DNA from: an uncultured Prevotellaceae bacterium
GTDB lineage: Bacteria; Bacteroidota; Bacteroidia; Bacteroidales; Bacteroidaceae
NCBI GenBank assembly: GCA_937893145.1
Contig: CALBJW010000135.1
Span: forward strand, 1 to 36,022
Direction of reading: 5' to 3'
Length of the DNA stretch: 36,022 nucleotides
In this document: positions 7,756 through 17,048 of the stretch, piece by piece
How the letters are laid out: each line of letters opens with the position of its first letter
Position numbering within the stretch: the stretch's first letter is position 1
The notes under the pieces: generated by a model
The model's input: the letters and a program-made list of their open reading frames with translations, nothing else
The model's database searches: none
What the model was told of the DNA's origin: nothing
Program-made: the position numbers and the translations under genes

Positions 7756-9189
7756 CTATTTCACAAACCACCAATAATCAAAGCTTAGCCCCGAAGTGAG
7801 ACGGAAGTAGATGTCGTGAATGCCAGTGATGGCAGTCTTGGTCTTCAGGTCTTTCCAATCATCATTCAACGAGGTGAGTGTAGCAGCAGAAGGGGCATCG
7901 GGACTGTCAAGATGGAGGGTGAGAGTGCCTTTGCCCTTGAGACGAGCAGTGAGAGTTTTCGCCTTCTTCTGGAAGTCAACACCACGAACAAGGATAAGCG
8001 TTTCGGTCGAGGTGTCGTTCTTGGTGAATGGAGAGGCAGCAACGGCAATCATGTTGCCAGGAGCATCGCCCTGTTCAAACCGGATGCCTTCAGTGGCAGC
8101 TGCCGTTTCTGCCTCTTGGCGGATATATGGGTTGAGAGGCTTCGTCTGTGGTACACCTTCATTGCTTGCCTTGCAGAAGGAGATGCGAGCATTCTGTTCA
8201 TCCACATCTATCTTATCAACACACATACTGCGGAAACCGCCCTTGATTCCTCTGCTGTCCTGAAGGTGCATGTTGTGGTAGAAGAGATACCACTGTCCCT
8301 GAAACTTATGCAGATGGGTATGGTTGTTGGCATATTGCCACCCCGTGCCTTCACATTCGCCAGGATTGTTCATGTAGTTGTTGCCATACTTCCACGAAAG
8401 GGAATCGAGCGGATTGGTCGATACCATATACCCCATGCAGCAACGAGGTGGTCGCTCGTCGGAGAGAGTCCAGTCCGAATGGTCTTCCCAATCGAGATTG
8501 TATGTATAGACATACTTCCCTCCGAGCATGTTCATTTCGTTTGCTTCGAAATGGTGCTGAGGACGAGGATTGATGAAAGGACTGTCGAACGAGAGCATAT
8601 CCTTGCCAAGTCGAGCAATACGACTTCTGGCTGCACCAAACGCTAACCACCCCACACCATCATCATCAATCATCACACCTGGGTCGAACGGAACATTGCA
8701 GTCGCCCAGTCCTGGAGTCTTAGCATCCACTATGCTCCTGCCCAGAGGTGAAGTCCACGGTCCTACTGGCGAAGTGGCGGTAAGCACACCAGTTCCATAG
8801 CCCGAATTGGAGAAATACAGGTAGAAATGTGTCTTGCCATCCTCCTCCACACGCGACACTACGCTTGGAGCCCACGAATTGATAATCCACGGAGCAATCT
8901 CCCCCACAGGAATGAGTCCATGATAAGTCCAGTTGACCATATCATCGGACGACATCATAGCCAGCGACTTAATCTTTTCATACCCATTCTTCTCGGCATT
9001 GAGATATTGCTCATGGTCGTTGGTTCCATAGACATATATTCTGCCTTCATGCTCCACAGCTGTTGGGTCGGCAGTGAACGTATGGTCGATGATAGGATTA
9101 TGAAATCCTTTCGATATCTTATCTGAAATTTGTGCCGAGCAATTGATGCCCAGCACAAACAGAGAGAATATGATAGTATGTCTTTTCAT
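7756..9189 (-). CDS. GH43 exo-acting enzyme with C-terminal CBM6, secreted
   Basis: The ATG at 9189 (MKRHTIIFS) is preferred to the GTG at 9201: it gives a clean signal peptide (to about CSAQ at 20) and avoids overlap with the upstream gene. The protein has 477 residues. The five-bladed GH43 propeller has base D41 (TADPTAV), pKa-modulating D169 (PFDPGVM) and acid E215 (HFEANEM). From about 362 (IRQEAETAAA...) a CBM6-like carbohydrate-binding domain follows. This layout is common among arabinofuranosidases and xylosidases acting on xylan or arabinosylated xyloglucan; the subfamily cannot be decided by eye. The upstream binding-domain gene ends 8 bases before this start, so the two are surely co-transcribed. 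The GH29 promoter lies just after the stop. Confidence 0.88.
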   Translation of the reverse strand: MKRHTIIFSLFVLGINCSAQISDKISKGFHNPIIDHTFTADPTAVEHEGRIYVYGTNDHEQYLNAEKNGYEKIKSLAMMSSDDMVNWTYHGLIPVGEIAPWIINSWAPSVVSRVEEDGKTHFYLYFSNSGYGTGVLTATSPVGPWTSPLGRSIVDAKTPGLGDCNVPFDPGVMIDDDGVGWLAFGAARSRIARLGKDMLSFDSPFINPRPQHHFEANEMNMLGGKYVYTYNLDWEDHSDWTLSDERPPRCCMGYMVSTNPLDSLSWKYGNNYMNNPGECEGTGWQYANNHTHLHKFQGQWYLFYHNMHLQDSRGIKGGFRSMCVDKIDVDEQNARISFCKASNEGVPQTKPLNPYIRQEAETAAATEGIRFEQGDAPGNMIAVAASPFTKNDTSTETLILVRGVDFQKKAKTLTARLKGKGTLTLHLDSPDAPSAATLTSLNDDWKDLKTKTAITGIHDIYFRLTSGLSFDYWWFVK

Positions 9190-9197
9190 CAGTAAAA

Positions 9198-11477
9198 TCA
9201 CTTGTTGAGATGCTTTACGCCATCCTTGATGTATATTCCCTTATAAGTCGAAGGATTGACAACCGTTCCCTGGAGGGAATAGGCGGAGCCCGACTTTGTG
9301 GCAGAGGTCTGCACATCGCCTATAGCATCAGTCCATTCTGTGCTCACGTATGTAAGACGAAGGTTTGTGAAACAGTTCCAGAAACCATTGACAGTACAGT
9401 CGAATGTAATCTTGAGAGTATGGTCGCACACCTCAGCCTCTACCACATTCTGATAAAGTCCGAGAGCAAAGAACTTGACAGCAGTAGCTTCATTGTTTGG
9501 TACGAAGTAAGAACCTGTGTCATAACCCTCCTTAATGTCTGTAGGACCACAAGAGAACACATTGCAGGCAGGAACAAACACATCATTAAGACCAATGAGA
9601 GTTGTCACATCGTATGTAGGGTCTGTGCCATCGCCTGCTTCCCACTGAGCCTGAGCCTGACTCCAATCCCACGAATGCCACTGGAATCCTTGAACCTCGA
9701 GGCGGTATGTACCGTTAGGGAGGTTGACAAGAGTCTGTTCAGCTGCCCAGTCAGCCCACCACTTGTTGAGCAGTTTGTTTGAGGTGTCAAAACCCGTGCC
9801 GTTATCGTTCATCTTATTCTCCCAGCCATTCGACTTTGAGAAGTCAGCATTTACCACGAGATAAGTGATATCCTGTCCTGGCATGATGATAGAGTTGCTT
9901 GCCTCCTCGATGAGAGCCGAAATCTTCTCGATAATCTCTTCGAGCTGTTCATTGTCCAAAGCATATTCGCGAACCTTGTCAGCGAGTTCATTTTCCAAGA
10001 GATAGTCGGACAGAACACCTATGCTTTCAGAGTCGCCCTTAGAGATTGTAGATTCTGCCTCGTTGATGAGGTTTGCAAGTGTGATATACGACTCAGCATT
10101 CTTCTGAGCAGCTTCGTAGTCAGCGAGGAAGGAGTAATAAAGAGTTTCAAGTTCAGCCTCGTTCTTTGCATCGATAAGCAGCTGTCCCTTTTCGATATCA
10201 GACTTGAGAGCATTGATATACTTTTCGTTTACTTCAGCAGCCTCAATGATTGCAGTTCCCTTAGTGATGAGTTCCTTCACTCGTGCAGCAGGAGTAGCTT
10301 CGCCCAAGTATTCAAGACGGAAGTCGTAGATGATGCACTGACCAACATTTGTAGCTTCAAACATGATACCCACCTCAGCTTCACCTGTGCGGCATTCGAA
10401 CACCACTTCCGAAAGTCCTCTCCACCAGCCAGTGTCCATAAGAGGTTCACGATAGAGTTTATCGCCTACCTTAGCATAAATATAAGCACCTTCGATTGGG
10501 TCGCCCTCATTGCCCGTGTGGCGAATCCAGATACCGTAGTTGCCAAGACGATACTTACCGTTGCGAAGGTTGGTGAGAGTCTGATATACCTTGTTGTCAC
10601 CAAATGCTGCTCCCGACCACGAACCAAGCGTTTTGTTGTCTGTGTAGAAAGTCTCAACATAATCACTCTCGCCCATTCCGCAGAAAGTAGAAGGAATCAT
10701 AGTCCAGCCTGGCACATCATGACCATCGTTAACCCAATTCTCATCGAGACCAGGATTGCGAACATACAGACTTGTAACATCTACAGGAGAAGATTCTGTA
10801 GCATTGTTGATGCGATAGTCAGCAAGCACAGCCTGCACACTACCCATCGCACGGTCCAAATCATCCTTAGTCGAAGATTCATTATTATACACGGCGATCA
10901 GTTCTGTCACATCATATCCATATCCCTGAAGTTCGGTCATGATGGCATCGAGAGAGAAGAGCGCAGAGAAACGCTGCATGCCCTCCTCACCGATAGCATA
11001 CCACTTGACATCTCCATCCTCAGCACTCAAGAGAGGAGAGAGATAGTAGCCATCCTTTGGTTGACCTAACCAGCAATTTGGATAGTCTGCCCATGAATGA
11101 TCAGGGTCGTTCTTTGAAGGACGGATGAGATAAGTGCCATCACTCTGCTTTTCGAAATACCAATCGATATTAGTATCGGCATCAGTACCATCGCTGCATA
11201 CAAACCCGATATTGGCATACAACCATCCATCGTCCGAAGTCTTGAGTCGGAAGTCGCCAGAAGCTTGTTTTGCTGCAGTAAGAGCAGTACCCTGCTGTCC
11301 GAGAACAACAGTTATTCCATCATGAGCGAGGAAAAGATTCTTTGTGGCACTGTAAAGATAGAACACATCGCCATCCTTTACAGTGTAATCCGCAGGAACA
11401 GGTTTGTTCCATGTAGCAGCAAAGAGAGTCATGTTTGCCATGACAACAGCTGCGAGGAGAAGTAAAAGTTTCTTCAT
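9198..11477 (-). CDS. Secreted multi-domain carbohydrate-binding-like protein with short C-terminal tail
   Basis: 759 residues with a signal peptide (about 1-21). Residues 25-165 look like a beta-rich, ricin-type or related lectin fold (FYLYSATKNLFLA...). Residues 234-392 and 536-711 are two jelly-roll (galactose-binding-like) domains sharing the pattern YQTL-NLRNGKYRL / QTLVNLPNGTYRLEV. They are separated by a helical FIVAR-like linker (394-530). The last 28 residues (YSLQG...GIYIKDGVKHL) are a tail shared with the GH5 and GH53 proteins here. No catalytic motif of a GH family is visible, so a binding or anchoring role is likelier than hydrolysis, although an unrecognised enzyme is possible. 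It is first in the unit with GH43 and has its own promoter. Confidence 0.8.
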   Translation of the reverse strand: MKKLLLLLAAVVMANMTLFAATWNKPVPADYTVKDGDVFYLYSATKNLFLAHDGITVVLGQQGTALTAAKQASGDFRLKTSDDGWLYANIGFVCSDGTDADTNIDWYFEKQSDGTYLIRPSKNDPDHSWADYPNCWLGQPKDGYYLSPLLSAEDGDVKWYAIGEEGMQRFSALFSLDAIMTELQGYGYDVTELIAVYNNESSTKDDLDRAMGSVQAVLADYRINNATESSPVDVTSLYVRNPGLDENWVNDGHDVPGWTMIPSTFCGMGESDYVETFYTDNKTLGSWSGAAFGDNKVYQTLTNLRNGKYRLGNYGIWIRHTGNEGDPIEGAYIYAKVGDKLYREPLMDTGWWRGLSEVVFECRTGEAEVGIMFEATNVGQCIIYDFRLEYLGEATPAARVKELITKGTAIIEAAEVNEKYINALKSDIEKGQLLIDAKNEAELETLYYSFLADYEAAQKNAESYITLANLINEAESTISKGDSESIGVLSDYLLENELADKVREYALDNEQLEEIIEKISALIEEASNSIIMPGQDITYLVVNADFSKSNGWENKMNDNGTGFDTSNKLLNKWWADWAAEQTLVNLPNGTYRLEVQGFQWHSWDWSQAQAQWEAGDGTDPTYDVTTLIGLNDVFVPACNVFSCGPTDIKEGYDTGSYFVPNNEATAVKFFALGLYQNVVEAEVCDHTLKITFDCTVNGFWNCFTNLRLTYVSTEWTDAIGDVQTSATKSGSAYSLQGTVVNPSTYKGIYIKDGVKHLNK

Positions 11478-11517
11478 TTTTTATAGGTTTTATTTATGAG
11501 TATTAAAAATTCTGCCG

Positions 11518-11525
11518 CAAAGTTA
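11518..11525 (-). promoter_or_regulatory. -7 promoter element of the binding-protein/GH43 unit
   Basis: TAACTTTG on the minus strand, 40 bases before the start codon, matches TAnnTTTG. A TTG occurs 15 bases upstream, shorter than the usual spacing, so the -33 box is uncertain. Confidence 0.5.
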
Positions 11526-11607
11526 CTCCCTTTTATAATACAAGGAAGGAATATATGTTTCTAATGCGGGAAGATATGTGGAAAAATCATGTAGAACGAA
11601 TCGTCTG

Positions 11608-14600
11608 TTATGAGTTGGACTTTAACGACTTAACATATTCGGTAGGTGTGACTCCATATTCCGCCTTGAAATTTGTAGTGAAACTCTTAAGCGAATTGAA
11701 TCCTACCATGTACGCAATCTCCGTAATCTGCAACTGCGACTTCTCCAGAAGAGCTCTTCCACGCTTGATACGCAGAGTGCGGATAAACTCAGCAGGACCT
11801 TGCCCAGTGATAGCCATGAGTTTCTTGTAAAGATTGGAACGCGACATTCCCACCGCCTTTCCAAGCGACTCGACCGTAAACTCAGAATCCCCCATGTGCT
11901 CTTCCACTATCTTTATTGCATTTTGAATAAGCTGTTCATCAAGAGGAGTGATGGTTATCTCGCTCGGACTAATATCCACCTTTTCCTTGAACTGCTTATG
12001 ACTTGCCTGCGCCCACTCCATGAACTTTGCAATTCGAAGTGAGAGAACATCCATATTGAATGGTTTCATCACATAGTCGTCTGCACCAAGTTGCAGACCT
12101 TCAAGTTGGTTTTCATCTGTTGTTCGTGCTGTAAGAAGGATTATAGGGATATGCGACATGTTGATGTCTGACTTCATTCGCTTACATAGTTCCAAACCAT
12201 CCATGACTGGCATCATCACATCACTTACCACCAACGAGATCAGATTTGCACTCAGCACGGAAAGCGCTTCCTGTCCATTAGTTGCAGTCAACACATTATA
12301 TGATGAACATAAACTACTGCTGATGAACGACAGCATATCCTCGTTATCATCAACGACAAGAATAGATGGCAATGCTTGCTCTTTACTATCTTCTGGCACA
12401 GAATCCTCTACAGCTACAACCATGTCATTTGATGTAGCAGCCTCCAAAGTCTTCGCCTCCTTAACAGGAATCTCAACACAGAACACGCAACCTTGAGGTT
12501 TGTTATCCCAAACACAAATAGTTCCTTCGTGTAAAGACACATATTCTTTCGCTATATGCAAACCTATTCCACTGCCTGTCAGTGAACTGTCATTCGACTT
12601 CGCCTGATAGAAACGAGTGAAGATGTTAGCCTTATCCTCATCCGAAATTCCACAACCAGTATCCGCCACCTCTATCACAGCCCTGCCTTCTCTTTGAGAG
12701 AACGAAAGCACTATGTCACCATCCATAGGTGTATATTTGAAAGCATTGGAAAGAAGATTATAGACAATCTTCTCCATCTTCTTCCTGTCATAACACATCA
12801 AGAAAGAATCCTCCGACGAAACAAAAGAGAAATGAATGCCCTTCTCCTGAGCATAATCGTGGAATGAGAGACTGATGCTTCCGAGTTGAGCAACAATGTC
12901 AGACATGTTGAGTTGCAATGTTTCTACCCCCACATCAAGTCGGCGGAAATCAAGCAGCGAAGTAACTTGACTATAAAGCAACCTTGCATTCTTCTGCATA
13001 TTCTTCAGCATCGGCAACGATTGTTCCATGCTTCCTCCCCTTTCCACCTTATTTATAATACTCTCAAGTGGTGATATGATGAGAGTAAGGGGGGTACGAA
13101 GGTCATGACTGATATTCGTGAAGAACTTCAGTTTCATATCCGCAAGTTGTGTTTGCTTGCGGCGTTCGAGTTCTTCCCTTTCCTTCTCAAGACGCTCCTT
13201 CTGAAGAAGATGATATCTGCGGAAAGCATAGAAGGCAAGAGCACAAGCCAGCAACAGATAGACACAAATCATCCACCATGAGAGGTAGAAAGGAGGTCGA
13301 ATCGTGATGTCCAGTTCACACTCATCTCCCCTCGTGCCATCACTGTCACAAGTAGCAATAAGCAAAGTATAACTTCCAGGAGAAAGACCGACGAACGAGA
13401 TGCGGTTATCATCCGTGTATGCCCAATCCGACATCGCCCCACGAAGTTTATAGGCATAACGTACCCGGTTGGCATTGTTGAGTCTGCCAGTAAAGAACCT
13501 TACTATGACATTAGCCTCATCATGAGCAAGAGATATGGATTGGCATTTAGGACTTAGCCACTTGTCACCTACGAGAATATCGGATATGATGGGAGCATTG
13601 TCTATAAGAGCTGATTGAGTTATCGGTTGAGGATTGACCACTACAAAACCGTTGATGCAACCAAAGATGAGTTTGCCCAGAGGGGAGAGTGTGGTGGAGT
13701 ACTCATTCAAGTCAACGGTCTGAAGACCTTCCCGAATGGTATAGTTCTGCACACCGATTTGGAGAGAACTCCCCATACGACTGATGTTGACACGAGAAAG
13801 TCCTTTGGCTGTTGACAACCAATAGGCTCCCTGATTGTCAGCAAGTATGCTGCGGATGCTTACACTTGCACCTCCCAACTGGTGTGTGAGATAATAGATG
13901 GAATCATTCTGCAAATCATAAACAGTGGCACCTTCCATGTGTCCAAGAAGAAGGATATTGCGCTTACTGTCAAAGTGCTGATTGATTATCATTCCCGAAA
14001 GGAAATTCTTGGTTCCTGCCTTATTTCCCAATTGCCACTTCTTACTACCTCGGTTAATGTCAAAAATCCAAAGACCATAAACTGTTCCCACAAACACCTT
14101 GTCTTTGCCCTTTGCCAATGAATAACCTACGATATTCTCTTCGTTATTATCCTTGACAATAGTGCTTTTATGAGTGGTCTTGTTAAACTTGTAAAGCATA
14201 GATATAGCAGAAGTACACCAGATATTACCTCTTCCATCATCCATCATCTTCCATACATTGTCGGAAAGAATATTTCCGTTTTTCACACTATAATACTCGT
14301 AATCAGCAGCAGAACGCATGTGGTACAAACCGTGGTTGTATGTACCAACCCAAACCGTACCATCCCTGTCTGCCTTAATGTCTGAGATATTGATATTAGG
14401 TACGGAAGTCTTTTGATAAGTACCATCTGGATGCTGAACAAAGAGTCCATCACCATCTGTGCCTATCCAAAGATTGCCATGAGTATCATACGCCAAGGTT
14501 GTGACATCACCATATTGCATCCCTTTGGTCTGGAAGATATCAGACAAAGTTGTAATGTACGAAACACCTGTCTTATAATGGCCAGCCCAGATTGTTCCTT

Positions 14601-15558
14601 GCCTATCACAGATAAGGGAAGTGACATTGTCTGATGAAAGCGAATGGATTGATGTCCTATCGTGATGAATATTGGTGATGCTTTCGTTTTGTTTTCTGTA
14701 AACGAATATACCTGAATGGTCTGTAGCAATCCACACATTTCCTTTGCCATCGTCGAGCATGTCGCGGATAGCATTATTGTCCGATGCCTTTCCCTCAGGA
14801 ACGAGTGGCACAATCTCCCTGACAAACTTTCCTCCAACACGATATCTGCATACCATATCCGTGAGGATAGAGTATATCCATACCGTTTCGTCCCGATCGA
14901 TGAATGTGGCAAAGATATCATTCTTCGCAGTCTTGTATTCAGGAAGTTCCAAACACTTCAGTTGTCCTGTTGCTGATGAGAAATGCCATACTTTGTGGGA
15001 AAAGGAAATGTATATACCATCCGATGTTACAGTAGAACCTCTGGAGTAGAAATCGTCCATCGTGAGTTCGGGGACTTTCCACGACACAAGACTCTTCGCA
15101 CCATAGCAGTAGCAATGCATTTCCCCTTTTTGCATTATCCACAACTGTTCCTTCGTAGCCTTTATCCGATAATATGCCTTCGGAGAGATTCCCAACGATT
15201 GGAGCAGCGAATCTGCTGCATTACTAAAAGTATGCTTGTTGACATCGTACAGGCTATACCGATTCGCACTTTCTATCCAAACCACCCCATCACCACCTTC
15301 TGCCATCATATTCACATTGTTCAAAGGAATATCAGGAAAGATGTCCGACACGCATATCACCTCATAACCATCATATCTGTTCAACCCCGACTGAGTACCC
15401 ATCCACAGATAACCTTCGCTATCTACCATGATGGAACACACTGAGTTGTTTGACAACCCATTTGCCGTATTGATATATCTGAATTGATAGTTTCCATCTG
15501 CCAATGCAAAGAGAGGCAGAAGGAAAAGGAGGGATAGTATGCGAATAGTTTTTGACAT
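11608..15558 (-). CDS. Hybrid two-component system regulator (HTCS)
   Basis: 1316 residues. A signal peptide (1-21) leads into a periplasmic double beta-propeller made of Reg_prop repeats (about 25-640) and a Y_Y_Y domain (about 690-755), which together bind the inducing oligosaccharide. One membrane helix follows at about 759-780. In the cytoplasm come a HisKA domain with H818 (NISHDLRTPL), an HATPase domain with N938 and DTGCG at 967-971, a receiver with D1113 (VVSDVMMPVMDG) and an AraC-type helix-turn-helix at about 1215-1316. All phosphorelay residues are present, so it should be functional. It starts 6 bases after the GH5 stop and is therefore in the GH5 operon, which implies positive autoregulation. 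It probably controls the surrounding hemicellulose genes; the ligand is not deducible from sequence. Confidence 0.95.
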   Translation of the reverse strand: MSKTIRILSLLFLLPLFALADGNYQFRYINTANGLSNNSVCSIMVDSEGYLWMGTQSGLNRYDGYEVICVSDIFPDIPLNNVNMMAEGGDGVVWIESANRYSLYDVNKHTFSNAADSLLQSLGISPKAYYRIKATKEQLWIMQKGEMHCYCYGAKSLVSWKVPELTMDDFYSRGSTVTSDGIYISFSHKVWHFSSATGQLKCLELPEYKTAKNDIFATFIDRDETVWIYSILTDMVCRYRVGGKFVREIVPLVPEGKASDNNAIRDMLDDGKGNVWIATDHSGIFVYRKQNESITNIHHDRTSIHSLSSDNVTSLICDRQGTIWAGHYKTGVSYITTLSDIFQTKGMQYGDVTTLAYDTHGNLWIGTDGDGLFVQHPDGTYQKTSVPNINISDIKADRDGTVWVGTYNHGLYHMRSAADYEYYSVKNGNILSDNVWKMMDDGRGNIWCTSAISMLYKFNKTTHKSTIVKDNNEENIVGYSLAKGKDKVFVGTVYGLWIFDINRGSKKWQLGNKAGTKNFLSGMIINQHFDSKRNILLLGHMEGATVYDLQNDSIYYLTHQLGGASVSIRSILADNQGAYWLSTAKGLSRVNISRMGSSLQIGVQNYTIREGLQTVDLNEYSTTLSPLGKLIFGCINGFVVVNPQPITQSALIDNAPIISDILVGDKWLSPKCQSISLAHDEANVIVRFFTGRLNNANRVRYAYKLRGAMSDWAYTDDNRISFVGLSPGSYTLLIATCDSDGTRGDECELDITIRPPFYLSWWMICVYLLLACALAFYAFRRYHLLQKERLEKEREELERRKQTQLADMKLKFFTNISHDLRTPLTLIISPLESIINKVERGGSMEQSLPMLKNMQKNARLLYSQVTSLLDFRRLDVGVETLQLNMSDIVAQLGSISLSFHDYAQEKGIHFSFVSSEDSFLMCYDRKKMEKIVYNLLSNAFKYTPMDGDIVLSFSQREGRAVIEVADTGCGISDEDKANIFTRFYQAKSNDSSLTGSGIGLHIAKEYVSLHEGTICVWDNKPQGCVFCVEIPVKEAKTLEAATSNDMVVAVEDSVPEDSKEQALPSILVVDDNEDMLSFISSSLCSSYNVLTATNGQEALSVLSANLISLVVSDVMMPVMDGLELCKRMKSDINMSHIPIILLTARTTDENQLEGLQLGADDYVMKPFNMDVLSLRIAKFMEWAQASHKQFKEKVDISPSEITITPLDEQLIQNAIKIVEEHMGDSEFTVESLGKAVGMSRSNLYKKLMAITGQGPAEFIRTLRIKRGRALLEKSQLQITEIAYMVGFNSLKSFTTNFKAEYGVTPTEYVKSLKSNS

Positions 15559-15564
15559 AATAAT

Positions 15565-16851
15565 TTACCTCATGAATTTATGTCCGTTCTTTATGACTAT
15601 ACCATGATAATTCTCATCCACCTGCACACCCTGAAGGTTATACATACGCGTATCGCTGCTTTTGCTGCCGAGAGGGATATTGTCAAGAGAGGAGGCATAG
15701 TTCCACTTCACCTTGTTCACTCCCTCTGTAATGCCTTCCATTGCCGCCTTGCACACAACGCTGCAAGTAGTGCGATTGATAAGTCCACGATCACTATTTG
15801 TATCCCAGACCATCGGAACGCATCCGCTTGAGATGGCATACTGAGTCACAGTCTTATACCACAACTTGATTGATGCATCATGCTTATCCTGGTTCTCACC
15901 ACTTGGCATCTTGCGCCATACAGCACCATACTCGCCGATAATGGTAGGGACACCGTTCTGGGCAAACTTCTTCTTCATCATGTTGAACTGCTGCATCACC
16001 CAACTCTCTTCGCCCCATGTGGAGTTGTGAGCCGAACCACTAACATGATTCGCAGCACCCCAATAATAAGCCATGTTGCCCCACGACTCATCCTTCTCCA
16101 TCATCGCAAAATTATAAGGGCCATAGAAATGAACCTCCATCATAAGTGCACCTGATGCAGAATCCTTAAGATTGTTTATATTAAAATAATTATATGTGTG
16201 TTCTATATTTGTGTCAGGACCCTGTACCACAAGAATGCGTTTTTCATTATTACCTCCTGTAGCACGAACAGCATCTATGAATGCTTGTTCATAGCGAATG
16301 AGGGCGGCAATCTTGTTCTTGTCGTCACCTGCATTTGGTTCGTTGAGCCCACCAAACAGTAGATGATGGTCGTAATCCTTGAAACGCTCTGCTATCTGTG
16401 TCCAGAGGATTTTCATTATCCTGCATTTCTCAGCCTGAGTGCTTTCCGACAGGTCATTGAATGAGTTCTCCACCCATCCATTGTCCCAATGGTCATTGAG
16501 CAACACATAGAGGTCGTCCTTGATGCAATAATCCACTATCTCTTGCACACGGTCCATCCATGGATTGTCAATATTATAGTTGGCATCTGTATGCATGAAC
16601 CAAGAACAAGGGATGCGAACACTCTTGAATCCTTGGTCACGAAAACAGTCTATCACCTTTTGGGTTGTCTTTGTCCTTTGCCATCCTGTTTCCCAATCGA
16701 GTTTGTTGGTCAACCAAGTGCAAGGGCACGCTTCCATAGTGTTGCCAAGATTGATGCCAGGAATCATTTCGCCCGCTATGTCCATTGCGGTCTGAGCTTT
16801 CATGCAACAACTTCCCACAAGAAGCATCGTAAGTAGAATTTGTTTTTTCAT
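15565..16851 (-). CDS. GH5 endo-beta-glucanase (GH5_4-like), secreted
   Basis: 428 residues with a signal peptide ending near CCMKAQ (20). The barrel carries GINLGNTME, VRIPCSW, acid/base E171 in GLNEPN and nucleophile E307 in IIGEYG. GINLGNT plus the TTQKVIDCF helix recalls GH5 subfamily 4, which holds endoglucanases and xyloglucanases. The last 30 residues (from SSDTRMYNLQG to IKNGHKFM) are a short tail shared with two other secreted proteins in the window. There is no lipobox. It cuts beta-1,4-glucan backbones internally; xyloglucan is the favoured substrate given the linked GH3, GH2/GH35, GH43 and GH29. It heads a unit with the HTCS and diverges from GH3. Confidence 0.9.
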   Translation of the reverse strand: MKKQILLTMLLVGSCCMKAQTAMDIAGEMIPGINLGNTMEACPCTWLTNKLDWETGWQRTKTTQKVIDCFRDQGFKSVRIPCSWFMHTDANYNIDNPWMDRVQEIVDYCIKDDLYVLLNDHWDNGWVENSFNDLSESTQAEKCRIMKILWTQIAERFKDYDHHLLFGGLNEPNAGDDKNKIAALIRYEQAFIDAVRATGGNNEKRILVVQGPDTNIEHTYNYFNINNLKDSASGALMMEVHFYGPYNFAMMEKDESWGNMAYYWGAANHVSGSAHNSTWGEESWVMQQFNMMKKKFAQNGVPTIIGEYGAVWRKMPSGENQDKHDASIKLWYKTVTQYAISSGCVPMVWDTNSDRGLINRTTCSVVCKAAMEGITEGVNKVKWNYASSLDNIPLGSKSSDTRMYNLQGVQVDENYHGIVIKNGHKFMR

Positions 16852-16873
16852 GTTGTCTTTTATTTTTTTTCTG

Positions 16874-16881
16874 CAAAGTTA
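16874..16881 (-). promoter_or_regulatory. -7 promoter element of GH5-HTCS
   Basis: TAACTTTG on the minus strand, 22 bases before the GH5 ATG, fits TAnnTTTG. It is preceded by TAAATGTAT, as at the GH29 promoter, and by TTTAAGAC at 16920-16913. No good -33 TTTG is at the usual distance, as expected for an activator-dependent promoter. Confidence 0.6.
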
Positions 16882-16952
16882 TACATTTACATCAAAAACG
16901 GTTGTACTTTATGTCTTAAATATGGGAAAAAATGTTTTTTCCCTTATTCCTC

Positions 16953-16982
16953 TTTGTTATTTGTTCTTTTTCTGTATCTTTG
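16953..16982 (+). promoter_or_regulatory. Promoter of the GH3 gene
   Basis: TTTG (16953-16956), an 18-base spacer and TATCTTTG (16975-16982) form a full Bacteroidota promoter, about 66 bases before the GH3 start. It diverges from the GH5 promoter, with some 70 bases between the two boxes. Confidence 0.7.
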
Positions 16983-17048
16983 CAAAATGATTTATCCCCC
17001 CCGTAGGACATAGAAACCAAAACAATGATATAAACCAATCCAGTATTT

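Noticed and set aside
7816..8646. 276-codon open frame on the plus strand
   Set aside because: It is antisense to the GH43 gene, whose motifs are intact; this is a shadow frame.
9190..9201. GTG start four codons upstream for the GH43 gene
   Set aside because: It would overlap the upstream stop codon and prepend ILL to a complete signal peptide; the ATG at 9189 is the simpler start.
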